NCBI RefSeq assembly: GCF_036186745.1
Contig: NZ_CP108086.1
Location: forward strand, 2,852,001 to 2,916,000
Length of the DNA stretch: 64,000 nt
Reading direction: 5' to 3'
Source of the DNA: Microbispora hainanensis
Lineage (GTDB): Bacteria > Actinomycetota > Actinomycetes > Streptosporangiales > Streptosporangiaceae
A program made the translations under genes and the position numbers. Positions 40,655-50,761 of the stretch are shown one piece after another. The notes beneath the pieces are model-generated. The model searched no databases. It was given only the letters and a program-made list of their open reading frames with translations, and had not been told where the DNA came from. Every line of letters starts with the position of its first letter. The stretch's first letter is position 1.

Positions 40655-40809
40655 CCCGGCGGGAAATCGCCTCGTGCTGTCCCACCTGGACGCGCGTGCG
40701 GGCCGTTCTGGGCGGAGGTGCCGCGACCGGGCGGAGTATCGTGGCAAGAGGTCCGGCGCCGCCACGGTGCAGTCGGGTGCCGAACGGCGTGCGGGCGCAG
40801 GGGGGCGCC

Positions 40810-42237
40810 ATGACCACCGCCACGCCATCCGTGACACGCAGGTCCATCGCCAGCGTGAATCCGTACAACGACGAGGTCCTCGCCGAGTTTCCCGCCATGA
40901 CCGACGAGGAGGCGGGCCGGGCCGTCGCGGCGGCTCACCAGGCCTTCCAGGAGTGGAGATCGCTCGCCCCGGCAGAACGGGCCGCCGTGGTCGGCCGGGC
41001 GGCCTCTCTCATGCGCGAACGCCAGGAGGAACTCGCCCGGACGGTGACGCTGGAAATGGGCAAGCTCATCGGCGAGAGCCGCGGAGAGGCGGACCTGTCG
41101 GCGGACATCCTGAGCTACTACGCCGAGCATGGGCCCGCCTTCCTCGCCGACCGCCCGCTTCCCGTCGAGGAGGGGAATGCCGTGGTGGCCAACCGGCCGC
41201 TCGGCGCGCTCCTCGGGATCATGCCGTGGAACTACCCGCTTTACCAGGTCGCCCGCTTCGCGGCGCCGAACCTGGTCGCCGGCAACACGATCCTGCTCAA
41301 GCACGCGAGCAACTGCCCGCAGTCGGCGCTCGCGTTGGAGCGGCTGTTCCACGACGCCGGCGCGCCGCCCGGGGTCTACGTCAACCTGTTCCTGCCGTCG
41401 GCGCGAGTGGGCACTGTGATCGACGATCCCCTGATCCAGGGTGTCTCCCTCACCGGCAGTGATCGTGCGGGCGCCGGCGCCGCCGAAAGGGCGGGACGCA
41501 ACATCGAGAAGACCGTGCTCGAACTCGGGGGGAGCGATCCGTTCATCGTGCTCGACACGGAGGACTTCGACCGGACCGTGGAGGCCGCGGCGGTCGGCCG
41601 GCTGTCCAACATGGGGCAGAGTTGCGTGAGCGCCAAGCGGATGATCCTCCTGCCGCACGTCTACCGCCGCTTCGTCGAGGAACTGCGCCGCAGGTTCGAG
41701 GCGCTCGTCCCGGGCGACCCGCTGGACCCGGACACCACGCTGGGGCCGCTGTCCTCGGAGCAGGCCGCCGCGAACCTCGTGAGCCAGGTACGCGACACAG
41801 TGGCGCAGGGGGCGACCCTGGTGACCGGCGGCGACCGGATCGGCCGGCCCGGCGCCTTCGTCCAGCCGACCATCCTGACGGACGTCAGGCCGGGCATGCG
41901 GGCGTACCGCGAGGAACTGTTCGGGCCGGTGGCGGTGATCTACCAGGTGGCCGACGAGAACGAGGCCGTGGCGCTGGCGAACGACACACCGTACGGCCTC
42001 GGCGGCGCGGTCTTCTGCAGGGACCTCGACCGGGCGCGGCGGGTGGCGGAGCGGCTCGACGCGGGAATGGTCTGGATCAACCACCCGACCTCCTCCCACC
42101 CCGCCCTGCCGTTCGGCGGTATCAAATGCTCTGGATATGGGAGAGAACTGGCGGATCTCGGCATCGAGGAGTTCGTCAACAAGAAGCTGATCCGGACCTT
42201 CCCGACGACCGTACCGATCGGCTTCGCCACGGGGTGA
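40810..42237 (+). CDS. NAD(P)-dependent aldehyde dehydrogenase, succinate-semialdehyde dehydrogenase-like
   Basis: A 475-residue ALDH with the general base Glu in [10 protein letters not shown] and catalytic Cys in [10 protein letters not shown]. The PWNYPLYQ cofactor loop and the C-terminal [13 protein letters not shown] motif are intact. Sequence style matches GabD-type succinate-semialdehyde dehydrogenases, but substrate cannot be fixed. ATG 40810 is the family start; a long in-frame extension upstream overlaps rsrR in another frame and is not coding. The 155-bp gap before it holds nothing recognised. Confidence 0.9.
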   Translation: MTTATPSVTRRSIASVNPYNDEVLAEFPAMTDEEAGRAVAAAHQAFQEWRSLAPAERAAVVGRAASLMRERQEELARTVTLEMGKLIGESRGEADLSADILSYYAEHGPAFLADRPLPVEEGNAVVANRPLGALLGIMPWNYPLYQVARFAAPNLVAGNTILLKHASNCPQSALALERLFHDAGAPPGVYVNLFLPSARVGTVIDDPLIQGVSLTGSDRAGAGAAERAGRNIEKTVLELGGSDPFIVLDTEDFDRTVEAAAVGRLSNMGQSCVSAKRMILLPHVYRRFVEELRRRFEALVPGDPLDPDTTLGPLSSEQAAANLVSQVRDTVAQGATLVTGGDRIGRPGAFVQPTILTDVRPGMRAYREELFGPVAVIYQVADENEAVALANDTPYGLGGAVFCRDLDRARRVAERLDAGMVWINHPTSSHPALPFGGIKCSGYGRELADLGIEEFVNKKLIRTFPTTVPIGFATG

Positions 42238-42241
42238 GCCG

Positions 42242-43081
42242 TCAGCTGCCGGCGAGGAGTTCGACCACGGGGGCGAGGGCGTCGGCGAAGAAGCCGCCGA
42301 CGGTGATGTAGGACAGGCCCAGCTCGTCGCGACGGCGCAGCAGCGTGTCGGCCATCTCGCGAGGCGAGCCGCGCAGGATGGCGGCGGCCTCCGCCGACGG
42401 GGTTCTGAGCCCCTCAGGCACCCATGGGGGCGGCTCGTCGCCGATCTGGAGCAGGTTCATGCTCAGCTCGACGTCGTCGAACCTCGCGCCGGCCGCCGCC
42501 CGTAGCGTGCCGATGGGCCCGCGCAGGCCCTCCTCCGTCGTGTCGGCCTGTACGGCGAGCGCGACGATGTCGGCCTCCTCCGCCGCGAGCGCCAGCATGC
42601 GGGGACCGGCTCCCGCGATCATGATCGGTGGCCCCTGGCGCTGCACGGTGCTCTTGGAGAAGGCGTTGGTCCCGGCGAAGGCCGTCCGCACCTCGCTGAT
42701 CACCGTGCGGACCTGCGCGATGCGTTCGGCCGCCGTGCCGTACGGCATGCCGAGCGCCCGGGCGTCCTCCTCGGCGGCGGGCCGCCCGGCCCCCACGCCG
42801 ACCTCGAGCCGTCCGCCGGACAGGAAGTCGAGCCCGGCGAGCTCGTGCGCGAGCTGCGGGGGATTGCGGTAGGGCGCGGCCAGCACGAACGTGCCCACGC
42901 GCAGCGTCGTCGTGACGGTGGCCGCGGCGGTCATCGCGAGCAGCGGCGGCAGCGTCCCCAGCGTGTCGGGGACGAGCAGGGTCGAGTAGCCGAGGTCCTC
43001 GGCATGGCGGGCCGTCGCCGTCCACGCGGCGGCATCAGGGGCCATGCCTGCGACGATCCCGAAACGGAATTCCTTGCTCAT
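42242..43081 (-). CDS. LLM-class F420/FMN-dependent oxidoreductase
   Basis: A 279-residue luciferase-like TIM-barrel enzyme, [20 protein letters not shown] at the N-terminus, [19 protein letters not shown] and [20 protein letters not shown] in the cofactor region. In actinomycetes such TIGR03621-like proteins use F420. It is convergent with the aldehyde dehydrogenase, four bases from its stop. Confidence 0.9.
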   Translation of the reverse strand: MSKEFRFGIVAGMAPDAAAWTATARHAEDLGYSTLLVPDTLGTLPPLLAMTAAATVTTTLRVGTFVLAAPYRNPPQLAHELAGLDFLSGGRLEVGVGAGRPAAEEDARALGMPYGTAAERIAQVRTVISEVRTAFAGTNAFSKSTVQRQGPPIMIAGAGPRMLALAAEEADIVALAVQADTTEEGLRGPIGTLRAAAGARFDDVELSMNLLQIGDEPPPWVPEGLRTPSAEAAAILRGSPREMADTLLRRRDELGLSYITVGGFFADALAPVVELLAGS

Positions 43082-43167
43082 GCCGCCGATCCTCGCCGTT
43101 CAGGACGGTCCCGTCGTCCTCCCGGCGGAGGCGGGTTCCGTACTCCGGGAGGCGTATCCAGGCGGTT

Positions 43168-44082
43168 TCAGACGGTCTCGAGCGCGGCCGCGCGCTCCAG
43201 CCGGGCCGTACGGGCGGAGCGCACGCTGTCCCAGGTGAACACGCTCAGCGCGAGCCAGACGACCACGAACCCGGCCCACCGGCTGACGGGCATGGTCTCG
43301 TGGGCGATCAGCACCCCGCACAGGAACTGCAGCACCGGGGCGATGTACTGGAGCAGGCCGATGACGGTGAGCGGCACCCGCAGCGCGGAGGCCGTGAAGA
43401 ACATCAGCGGCACCGCGGTGATGAGACCGGACACCACCAGCAGCAGCGCGTGGCCGAGGCCGTGGTTGCCGAAGGTCCCGGTGCCGTTCGTCTGGAGGAC
43501 GACCAGGTAGCCCAGGGCCGGCACCAGCAGCACGAGCGTCTCGATGGTCAGGCTCTCCGCGCTGCCCACCCCCGCCGCCTTCTTGATCAGGCCGTACGTG
43601 CCGAAGCTGGCGGCGAGCGCGAGGGCGATCCACGGGAGACGCCCGTAGTCGAGCGTCAGGATGAGGACCGCGACAGTGCCCAGACCGACGGCGATCCACT
43701 GCCACCGGCGCAGCCGCTCCCGGAAGATCAGCACCCCGAACAGCACGCTGACCAGGGGATTGATGAAGTAGCCGAGCGCGCTTTCCACCACATGCCCGGT
43801 GTTGACGGCGTAGATGTACACGCCCCAGTTGACCGAGACCGTGACGGCCGCGAGGGCGAGGAGGATGAGCTGGCGGCGTGTGATGGCGCGGATCCACGAC
43901 CAGTGGCGGCGTACCGCGAGGAGCGTGACCACCACGACCAGCGACCAGACCATCCGGTGGGCGAGGATCTCCACGGCGCCGGACGGCTTGAGCAGAGGCC
44001 AGTAGAGAGGGAACAGGCCCCACATGGTGTAGGCGGCGACGCCATACAGGACACCTCGGCGCGTATCAGGCATGAAGCCCAT
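43168..44082 (-). CDS. rarD: RarD-type EamA-family permease
   Basis: A 304-residue membrane protein with ten helices. [31 protein letters not shown] and [20 protein letters not shown] are the RarD signatures. RarD was named for chloramphenicol sensitivity in Pseudomonas, but its substrate is unknown. ATG 44082 or 44073 can start it. It is divergent from msrA with 126 bp between. Confidence 0.93.
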   Translation of the reverse strand: MGFMPDTRRGVLYGVAAYTMWGLFPLYWPLLKPSGAVEILAHRMVWSLVVVVTLLAVRRHWSWIRAITRRQLILLALAAVTVSVNWGVYIYAVNTGHVVESALGYFINPLVSVLFGVLIFRERLRRWQWIAVGLGTVAVLILTLDYGRLPWIALALAASFGTYGLIKKAAGVGSAESLTIETLVLLVPALGYLVVLQTNGTGTFGNHGLGHALLLVVSGLITAVPLMFFTASALRVPLTVIGLLQYIAPVLQFLCGVLIAHETMPVSRWAGFVVVWLALSVFTWDSVRSARTARLERAAALETV

Positions 44083-44208
44083 CTTCGCTGCTTACCTGGA
44101 TTCAGCACAAATAAGGGTCGCTACGTCTGGGATTTAGAGACGCTTACGTGGGGAACAAGGTCGCCCGGTGTCTGGTTGGGGATGGCAGAACGGAAGGAAG
44201 GGTGCGAG

Positions 44209-44871
<663 letters not shown>

Positions 44872-44886
44872 CCTTTTGGAACACAG

Positions 44887-44917
44887 CTGGCCCGGAGCCC
44901 GAGCTGCCCCGGGCCGG
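44887..44917 (+). terminator. Hairpin after msrA
   Basis: GGCCCGG (44889-44895) pairs with CCGGGCC (44909-44915) over a 13-nt loop, 15 bp after the msrA stop. No T-run. It differs from the terminators that follow the other msrA-tail copies. Confidence 0.55.
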
Positions 44918-44997
44918 CACAGTCGCTCTCAGCGGGTTGCGATCAGTTGCCGCGCCACGCGGCTGTCCGGGGCGGTTCCGCTGATTACACTCGATAC

Positions 44998-45204
44998 ATG
45001 AGCGTGATGCGCGAGGAACTCCACCACCTGGTTGATCGGCTGCCAGAGGAGAAGGTGGCTCCTCTGCTCAGGCTCGTCCGCGATCAGCTCGAAGAGCCGC
45101 CTGTGGTGCGCGACCTGCCGTTCATCGGCATGCTCGAAGCCGAGCCGGATTTCGCGGAACGCTCGGAGGAGATTCTCCGCGCGGAGGACAATCACTCTTT
45201 GTGA
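44998..45204 (+). CDS. VapB-like antitoxin of module 1
   Basis: A 68-residue acidic protein (MSVMREELHHLVDRLPEEKV, then LLRLVRDQLEEPP and a C-terminal ERSEEIL). The N-terminal helices look like short antitoxins of the DUF2281/HicB-unrelated type that precede PIN toxins; no clear DNA-binding fold is visible. ATG 44998 is 7 nt after TACACT (leaderless). It overlaps the PIN toxin by GTGA. First module after msrA. Confidence 0.75.
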   Translation: MSVMREELHHLVDRLPEEKVAPLLRLVRDQLEEPPVVRDLPFIGMLEAEPDFAERSEEILRAEDNHSL

Positions 45205-45617
45205 TCATTATCGACTCGGGTCCGTTGGTTGCGGCCGTGAACGTCCGGGACCGCCATCATCAGGCCTGTGCCCGACTTCTGCGGACCCATCCGGGGCCCT
45301 TGCTCGTCCCCGCGACCGTGGCTACCGAGGTATGCCAGCTCGTCGAGAAACGGCAGGGCAGCAAAGCGGAGGCGGCGTTCCTACGCTCTTTCGGAGCAGG
45401 TCTGACCTTGGTGGATCTCACAGAACGTGATCTGCAGCGTATGGGCGACCTGGTGGAGACGTACGCGAGTCTCCCACTCGGGGCGGTTGATGCCTCTGTG
45501 ATCGCGATCGCTGAGCGACTCGGTGTCACGGAAGTGGCAACGCTCGACCGCCGCCACTTCACTGTTGTCCGTCCCCAGCACACCGGTGCACTCATGCTGC
45601 TGCCGGAGCGGCTCTGA
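45201..45617 (+). CDS. vapC: PIN-domain ribonuclease toxin (VapC-like), module 1
   Basis: A 138-residue PIN protein. Acidic catalytic residues are Asp5 (IIIDSGPL), Glu43 (VATEVCQL), Asp97 ([10 protein letters not shown]) and Asp116 (VATLDRRHF), all in place, so it should be an active endoribonuclease. VapC toxins cut tRNA or rRNA loops. GTG 45201 overlaps the antitoxin stop. Confidence 0.92.
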   Translation: MIIIDSGPLVAAVNVRDRHHQACARLLRTHPGPLLVPATVATEVCQLVEKRQGSKAEAAFLRSFGAGLTLVDLTERDLQRMGDLVETYASLPLGAVDASVIAIAERLGVTEVATLDRRHFTVVRPQHTGALMLLPERL

Positions 45618-45700
45618 GCGCTGTCCCGTCCTGCGGCCCTGAGCGGTGTGATTCCGCGGCCGAAGCGGCACTGGCGCGAGCTTGCGATTTGTTGCCTGAA

Positions 45701-45811
45701 GCGGAGCACTACCACCAGCAATACCTCTTTAAGGTGCCGAACGGCTACTGCGGCATCGGCGGCACCGGAGTCTCCTGCCCCGTCGGCCTGACGACCTCTA
45801 GCGGGGAGTAG
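45701..45811 (+). repeat. msrA 3'-end copy 1 (gene-less)
   Basis: Codes in frame for [20 protein letters not shown] and on to a stop at 45811 (tail ...[12 protein letters not shown]). Nucleotide identity to the msrA end is high from CACCAGCAATACC onward, but there is no catalytic part of msrA. A short motif, TTGCCTGAAGCGGA, precedes it and recurs before other copies. It ends module 1. Confidence 0.95.
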
Positions 45812-45817
45812 CGGATC

Positions 45818-45858
45818 GTGAGACCTCCGAGCGGCGTCGCGCTACTCGGAGGTTTCAC
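45818..45858 (+). terminator. Hairpin following msrA-tail copy 1
   Basis: GTGAGACCTCCGAG (45818-45831) pairs with CTCGGAGGTTTCAC (45845-45858), 13 of 14 positions with one G-T. A related stem follows the copy at 60115 (GAGACCTCCGG at 60225; CCGAGGTCTC at 60254), so the terminator travelled with the msrA tail. Confidence 0.8.
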
Positions 45859-45880
45859 GTTGCTGGGGCCGATCGTTTGC

Positions 45881-45898
45881 TACTTGAAGTAGTAAACT
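45881..45898 (+). promoter_or_regulatory. Operator and leaderless promoter of module 2
   Basis: TACTTGAAGTA (45881-45891) is a perfect palindrome beside TAAACT (45893-45898), which lies 6 nt before the antitoxin ATG. This is the layout of an autorepressed, leaderless TA promoter. Confidence 0.65.
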
Positions 45899-45904
45899 GC
45901 CGCT

Positions 45905-46216
45905 ATGAGTACGCCTGAACAAGCCTTCCCGCCAGGGGAAGGGCCTGCGGCCAAGGTGAGCGTCTCCTTGCGGGCCGGCAACATCCGCGCGATCAAGGAG
46001 CGTGTCGGCGCGCGTGGGTTCTCCGCCTATGTCGACGCCGCTGTGGAGCGGCAGATCGAGAGGGACCTGCTGGAGGAGGCCCTGCAGGCGAACGAGAACG
46101 AGTGCGGTCCCATCCCGCAGCATCTGCGGGACGAGGCCGAGCAGCTGTTTCGTAGCGTGAAGTCCGCTCCGGAGCTACAGGAGGAGCGTGGATGGCACGC
46201 GCACGAAGCAAGCTGA
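45905..46216 (+). CDS. Antitoxin-like protein of module 2
   Basis: A 103-residue protein. The first half has a ribbon-helix-helix look (VSVSLRAGNIRAIKERVGAR, GFSAYVDAAVERQIERDLLE) and the C-terminal half is acidic and probably wraps the toxin. It starts at ATG 45905 downstream of the palindrome and overlaps the PIN gene by 25 bp. Confidence 0.8.
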   Translation: MSTPEQAFPPGEGPAAKVSVSLRAGNIRAIKERVGARGFSAYVDAAVERQIERDLLEEALQANENECGPIPQHLRDEAEQLFRSVKSAPELQEERGWHAHEAS

Positions 46217-46608
46217 GTGCGGGGACGGTCATTCTTGACTCCGAGGGACTCTCGAAGTGGTGCGCGGCCGACCAGCGAGTCACGGCGATCGTCCGTGAGG
46301 CGCAGAACAACGACTTTCGCGTTGCCGTCAGTGCCCTGACGCCTATCGAGGCCTTCGACGGCCGGGTGACGAACGACCGGTTGCGCTGGCACCTGTCCCG
46401 GCTGCGAGTCGAGCCGGTGACCGAGGAGGTCTCCGTCCACGCGCTGGACCTGCTCCGCGAGAGCGGTCTTCACGGCCACAAGTACGCGATCGATGCCGTC
46501 GTGGCCGCCACGGCTCTTCGCTCCACCCGGCCCGTCATCGTCCTCACCTCGGACGAGGACGACATGAGCAAGCTCTGCGGAAAGGCAGTCCGCCTCGTGC
46601 GGGTGTAG
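46192..46608 (+). CDS. PIN-domain toxin, module 2
   Basis: A 138-residue PIN protein, different in sequence from the module 1 toxin. Predicted catalytic acids are Asp16 ([11 protein letters not shown]), Glu53 (LTPIEAFDG), Asp101 ([10 protein letters not shown]) and Asp121 ([11 protein letters not shown]). ATG 46192 lies inside the antitoxin gene. Predicted RNase toxin neutralised by the protein before it. Confidence 0.85.
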   Translation: MARARSKLSAGTVILDSEGLSKWCAADQRVTAIVREAQNNDFRVAVSALTPIEAFDGRVTNDRLRWHLSRLRVEPVTEEVSVHALDLLRESGLHGHKYAIDAVVAATALRSTRPVIVLTSDEDDMSKLCGKAVRLVRV

Positions 46609-46637
46609 GTGCTGAATTATTGCCCCAGCGATACGAC

Positions 46638-46800
46638 TACCACCAGCAGTATTTGTTCAAGGTGCCGAACGGCTACTGCGGCATCGGCGGCACCGGAGTC
46701 TCCTGCCCCGTCGGCCTGACCGCCGGCGAGAGCTGACCTGCGGTAACTGACTGATCCTGGCCCTTGGTCGCCCGACTCACCCGTGCCGATGAGGGGCATG
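46638..46800 (+). repeat. msrA 3'-end copy 2 with type-B downstream region
   Basis: Codes for [20 protein letters not shown] and on to TGA at 46736 (...[11 protein letters not shown]). It is preceded by TATTGCC as other copies are by TTGCCTGAA. The ~65 bp after the stop (CTGCGGTAACTGACTGATCC and a degenerate hairpin) closely matches the region after the copy at 61496, showing that the repeat includes the terminator of an msrA locus. Confidence 0.93.
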
Positions 46801-46827
46801 AGCCGTCTCCAGTCCGTCACCTGCATA

Positions 46828-46850
46828 TCAGAACACGTTCTGACTATGAT
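46828..46850 (+). promoter_or_regulatory. Operator and leaderless promoter of module 3
   Basis: TCAGAACACGTTCTGA (46828-46843) is a perfect 7-bp-arm inverted repeat, immediately followed by TATGAT (46845-46850), 6 nt before the antitoxin ATG at 46857. Strong candidate TA operator. Confidence 0.8.
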
Positions 46851-46856
46851 GACGAT

Positions 46857-47327
46857 ATGAGTGCGAGCCATGCAGAGTCGGTGACGTTCTCAGACTTGTC
46901 AAGGAATCCGCGAGCGGTCGCGGAGCGTGCGACACGTCTGGGGCGCGTACGTGTCACTCATCGGGACGCACCGGACTTCTATCTGACGGCTGCGGACCGC
47001 GAGGAGCAGCGAGACCGGACGCTCGCGACGGCGTCTCGCCTGTTCCTTGCGCTCCTCAAACATGATCCGACAGCCAGGACCTTGGTTATCGCGATGCCTG
47101 AGGTCTTCCCCTGGGTCCGCCACCTCACCACGGACGAACTGCGGAACTTCACGCTCGAACTGGTCGAGGCTCTGTCCGACGCTGCAGAACTGGACTTGGA
47201 CAGCAGGGCCGAAGAAGTGATCGTGGGCTGGCGGGCGACGGCTCGGATCAAGGCGGACCCGGCAGAGTACGCGGACGCCCGTAAGCCTACGAGCGGAGAC
47301 TTCGGACCGGTTGAGGTCTCTGTATGA
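46857..47327 (+). CDS. Phd-like antitoxin of module 3
   Basis: A 156-residue protein. The N-terminal part SVTFSDLSRNPRAVAERATR and VRVTHRDAPDFYLTAADREE is the Phd/YefM-type DNA-binding domain. The C-terminal part is a longer helical domain seen in related actinomycete proteins. ATG 46857 is the promoter-proximal start; an in-frame upstream extension is rejected because it overlaps the operator. It overlaps the toxin by ATGA. A shortened relative with the same N-terminus lies at 62337. Confidence 0.82.
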   Translation: MSASHAESVTFSDLSRNPRAVAERATRLGRVRVTHRDAPDFYLTAADREEQRDRTLATASRLFLALLKHDPTARTLVIAMPEVFPWVRHLTTDELRNFTLELVEALSDAAELDLDSRAEEVIVGWRATARIKADPAEYADARKPTSGDFGPVEVSV

Positions 47328-47680
47328 GTCCCAAACGCGGGGATCGTGTCACCGTTCCCCCTCCTGGCGATGAGTGGGACCTTCGCTTCGCCACCAGTGA
47401 TGCGGCAAAGGGATGGGACGAACTGTGCAGGCACGCCCTGGCCAACGCACGGCGCTGTCTTGAAACTTTGCGCACGGATCCACGCTCGCGAGCAGATCAC
47501 GAGCGTCAGCATCGTCTCCGCGGCGACCTCGCAGTTCACCGCCACAACGGCAAGGATCTCGAACAGTGGGAGTTCGAGGTCACAAGTGGAGGCCGTGTCC
47601 GGTACGTCATCGATGACGAGGCGCGCACCGTGTGGTTGATCTACGCTTCGCCTCGCCATCCGAAAGACACGGAAGCGTGA
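47324..47680 (+). CDS. RelE/ParE-like toxin of module 3
   Basis: A 118-residue protein. The C-terminal half WEFEVTSGGRVRYVIDDEAR then TVWLIYASPRHPKDTE fits the RelE-fold beta sheet (RVRYxIDDE, xVWLIxAxPRHPK), and the N-terminal half is helical. RelE-fold toxins cut mRNA in the ribosomal A site. It follows its antitoxin by ATGA overlap. Confidence 0.75.
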   Translation: MSPKRGDRVTVPPPGDEWDLRFATSDAAKGWDELCRHALANARRCLETLRTDPRSRADHERQHRLRGDLAVHRHNGKDLEQWEFEVTSGGRVRYVIDDEARTVWLIYASPRHPKDTEA

Positions 47681-47697
47681 TCCGTTGCTTGTGGATC

Positions 47698-47713
47698 TAT
47701 TGCCTGAAGTGAG
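47698..47713 (+). repeat. Left-boundary remnant of an msrA-tail copy
   Basis: TATTGCCTGAAGTGAG, matching the motif in front of the copies at 45701 and 58432, follows module 3 and is cut off by the IS5-type element. The rest of this copy has been lost. Confidence 0.5.
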
Positions 47714-47719
47714 CCAATT

Positions 47720-48475
47720 TCATCCTCGGGAGGCGTGTGCTACCCGATGGTTCTGAAGGACCGCGATGGCTTTGACCAGGTGGCCGGTCTTGCTCGGGCT
47801 ACATCGCAGCTTGCGCAGGATGCGCCAACTCTTGAGCTGGGCGTTCGCGCGCTCACCAGGCCCGCGGAGCTTGGCGTGTGACCGGTTGGCCTGCTTTTGA
47901 GACTCGGGCTTGTTCCTGCCCTTGTACGGCGTGATCAGCACCTCGGCCCCGGCGCCCTGATAGGCCTTGTCGGCCAGGGTGATGATCCCGGCTTGGTCGA
48001 GCGCGCGCAGGATGCCCCAGATCCGGGCGGCGGTCAGGTCGTGGGTCTTGCCTGGCAGCGCACCGGAGGTCCACACGATGGTCCCGTCCGGTCCCGCGAT
48101 GACCTGCACGTTCATCCCATGCACGCGATGCTTGCCCGAGTAGTAGGGCCGGTCGGCCTTCACTCGGTCGGTGCGGATGAGCGTGCCGTCCAAGACCAGG
48201 TAGTGCAGGCCGTCCTTCGTGGCCTTCCGCAGCGCCGTCGCCAGTTTCGGTGATCGAGCCGACAGCAGGGCGACGGTTTCCTCCACATACCGCCACGCGG
48301 TGGCCGCCGACACTCCGAAACCCGCTCCGACCTCGGCGAATGTCTCGCCCTTGCGCAGATAGACCAGCACCAGGAGCGCCTGCTGCCCGGGGTTGAGCCG
48401 CCGCCACGTCGATCCGATGGCCTTGCGCCGCCTGCGGATCAGTCCGGCCACGTAGTTCAGCGTTGAACGCGACAA
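47720..48475 (-). CDS. IS5-family transposase
   Basis: A 251-residue DDE transposase (DDE_Tnp_4 type). TWRRLNPGQQALLVLVYLRK and FGVSAATAWRYVEETV form an N-terminal HTH; LVLDGTLI, RPYYSGKHRVHGMNVQV and LADKAYQGAG carry the catalytic acids, with SHAKLRGPGERANAQLKSW at the end. I use TTG 48475; the frame stays open upstream to 48547 and further, so the start is uncertain. Degenerate ends containing CTCGGGAG lie on both sides. It sits in a former msrA-tail copy. Confidence 0.82.
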   Translation of the reverse strand: MSRSTLNYVAGLIRRRRKAIGSTWRRLNPGQQALLVLVYLRKGETFAEVGAGFGVSAATAWRYVEETVALLSARSPKLATALRKATKDGLHYLVLDGTLIRTDRVKADRPYYSGKHRVHGMNVQVIAGPDGTIVWTSGALPGKTHDLTAARIWGILRALDQAGIITLADKAYQGAGAEVLITPYKGRNKPESQKQANRSHAKLRGPGERANAQLKSWRILRKLRCSPSKTGHLVKAIAVLQNHRVAHASRG

Positions 48476-48589
48476 ATCGGAGCAATGCTCAGAACCTGTG
48501 GATCGGCTCGGGGGCGTACCCTCCCGAGTGATCGATTCGAAGGTCACTGAGTAGGCCGACGTTGGCGCGTCGGCTGGGAGGGCACGCCC

Positions 48590-49384
48590 ATGCTTACCGT
48601 AGTCAATGCCGGCGGCGCGGCGTCGAACGGATCGTTGCTCGATGAGATCGTTCGAGAGGGAGCGCGGCGGATGTTGGCCGCTGCCCTGGAGGCCGAGGTC
48701 AACTCCTACTTGGCGGAGCTGGCCGACGCTCGCGACGCCGACGGCCGCCGTCTGGTGGTGCGCAACGGGTTCCACGCCGAGCGGACGATAGCAACCTCGG
48801 CCGGGCCTGTGCAGGTCAAGGCGCCGCGGGTGAACGACAAGCGGGTCGATGCCGAGACCGGCGAGCGTAAGCGCTTCTCTTCAGCGATCCTGCCACCGTG
48901 GGCCCGCAAGACCCCGAAGATCTCTGAGGTGCTTCCGCTGCTCTATCTGCACGGCCTGTCCACCGGCGACTTCGTTCCGGCTCTGGAGCAGTTCCTCGGG
49001 TCGTCGGCTGGGCTGTCGTCGGCGACGGTGTCGCGGCTGACGTCTCAGTGGAGCGACGATCATCAGGCGTTCCAGAAGCGCGACTTGTCGGCGACCGACT
49101 TCGTCTACATCTGGGCCGACGGCGTGCATCTGAAGGTCAGGCTGGACCAGGCCAAGGCGTGCGTGCTGGTCCTGGTGGGCGTCCGAGCCGACGGCAGCAA
49201 AGAGCTGATAGCCCTGGACGAGGGCTATCGGGAGTCGTCGGAATCGTGGGCGAACCTGCTGCGCGACTGCGAACGGCGCGGAATGCGCGCCCCGCATCTC
49301 GCGGTCGGCGACGGGGCCTTGGGCTTCTGGAAGGCGCTGCGCGAGGTGTTCCCCGAGGCCAAGGAGCAGCGCTGCTGGGTGCAC
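48590..49384 (+). pseudogene. IS256-family transposase, 3' part missing (element B)
   Basis: Reads MLTVVNAGGAASNGSLLDEI, AAALEAEVNSYLAELADARD and VRNGFHAERTIATSAGPVQV, typical IS256/Mutator transposase. It runs through the first two catalytic Asp regions (YIWADGVHLKVRL, LAVGDGALGFWKAL) and stops at EQRCWVH, where an ISAzo13-type element begins. The third catalytic Glu and C-terminus are absent. A GCCGACG/CGTCGGC hairpin lies upstream of the ATG. Confidence 0.9.
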
Positions 49385-49439
49385 AGAAGCCGTCAAGAAA
49401 TAAGGCGTTGCTTCGTGATCTTCGGCTCGTTGAGATGGT

Positions 49440-50756
49440 ATGGCGATCTCCAGCGAGGTCCGCGGCCAACTCGCGCGGAAATTCGAGGCATTACGCCCGC
49501 ATCTGAACGAACGACAGCATCGGCTGGTGCTGGCGACCGAGGCGCGGCTGCTGGGACACGGTGGGGTGCGGGCTGTCGCTCAGGCCGCTGGGGTCAGCGA
49601 GACGACCGTCCGTAACGGCATCTTCGAGCTGGAAGAAGGCCGGAAGCCGCTTCCGGCAGGTCGTGTCCGACGATCCGGGGGTGGTCGCAAGCGTGTTGAA
49701 GACGACGATCCGGCCGTCCTGACGGCGCTGCTGGGGCTGGTGGAGCCGGATGAGCGCGGCGACCCGCAGTCCCCGCTGCGGTGGACGACCAAGTCGCTAC
49801 GCCACCTGGCCGCCGAGCTGACCCGGCAAGGACACGGTGTATCGGCGCCCACGGTAGGACGATTGCTGAAGACGGCCGGGTTCAGCCTGCAAGCCAACGT
49901 CAAGACCCTCGAAGGCGCCCAGCACCCCGACCGTGACGCCCAGTTCCGCTATATCAACGAGCAGGTCAAAGCCCATCAGGCTGACGGCGAGCCGGTGATC
50001 AGCGTGGACACCAAGAAGCGGGAACAGCTGGGCCGGCTCCCGATGACCGGACGCGAGTGGCGCCCCAGGGGCGAGCCGATCGAGGTCGAAGACCACCACT
50101 TCTTCTTCTCCGGTCCGGACGTCGAGCAGGCGATCCCGTACGGGATCTACGACATCACGGCCAACACCGGCTGGGTGAACGTCGGTGTCGACCATGACAC
50201 CTCGGTGTTCGCGGTGGAGTCCATCCGCCGCTGGTGGAAAGCGCGCGGCCGCCACGACTACCCGTCCGCCTCACGGCTACTGATCACTGCGGACGCGGGC
50301 GGCTCCAACGGTTACCGTTATCGGGTCTGGAAGAGCGAACTGGCCGCGTTGGCCGCCGAGACCGGGCTGGTGATCACGGTCTGTCACTTCCCGCCCGGCA
50401 CCTCCAAATGGAACAAGATCGAGCACCGGCTGTTCTCCCACATCACCCTCAACTGGCGCGGCAGGCCCCTGACCAGTCATGACGTAGTGGTCAACACCAT
50501 CGCTTCCACCCAGACCAGTACCGGACTGCGGGTGGAGGCGGTTTTGGACACCGGCGACTACCCGACCGGTGTCGCGATCAGCAAGGAGCGCTTCGCCGCC
50601 CTGCCCCTGGAACGACACGCCACCCACGGCACCTGGAACTACACCCTGCGCCCAGTAATGGCCGACGACCCGGCCACGTCCCAGCCGGTGAGCGAGGGCG
50701 ACGGACCCGCGCAGCGGCGCCAGGCCATGCTCTGCGTCTGGCCGATCCGCGGCTGA
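49440..50756 (+). CDS. ISAzo13-family transposase
   Basis: A 438-residue transposase. The N-terminal HTH includes HGGVRAVAQAAGVSETTVRN and the middle LRWTTKSLRHLAAELTRQGH. The catalytic core has VISVDTKKREQLG, LITADAGGSNGYRYRVWKSE and TSKWNKIEHRLFSHI, which carry the DDE residues. Appears intact. ATG 49440; an ATG at 49435 is out of frame. Confidence 0.93.
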   Translation: MAISSEVRGQLARKFEALRPHLNERQHRLVLATEARLLGHGGVRAVAQAAGVSETTVRNGIFELEEGRKPLPAGRVRRSGGGRKRVEDDDPAVLTALLGLVEPDERGDPQSPLRWTTKSLRHLAAELTRQGHGVSAPTVGRLLKTAGFSLQANVKTLEGAQHPDRDAQFRYINEQVKAHQADGEPVISVDTKKREQLGRLPMTGREWRPRGEPIEVEDHHFFFSGPDVEQAIPYGIYDITANTGWVNVGVDHDTSVFAVESIRRWWKARGRHDYPSASRLLITADAGGSNGYRYRVWKSELAALAAETGLVITVCHFPPGTSKWNKIEHRLFSHITLNWRGRPLTSHDVVVNTIASTQTSTGLRVEAVLDTGDYPTGVAISKERFAALPLERHATHGTWNYTLRPVMADDPATSQPVSEGDGPAQRRQAMLCVWPIRG

Positions 50757-50761
50757 CCGGC

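Noticed and set aside
40204..40809. Long N-terminal extension of the aldehyde dehydrogenase
   Set aside because: The in-frame region overlaps rsrR in another frame and is Arg/Gly-rich; family alignments start at [13 protein letters not shown].
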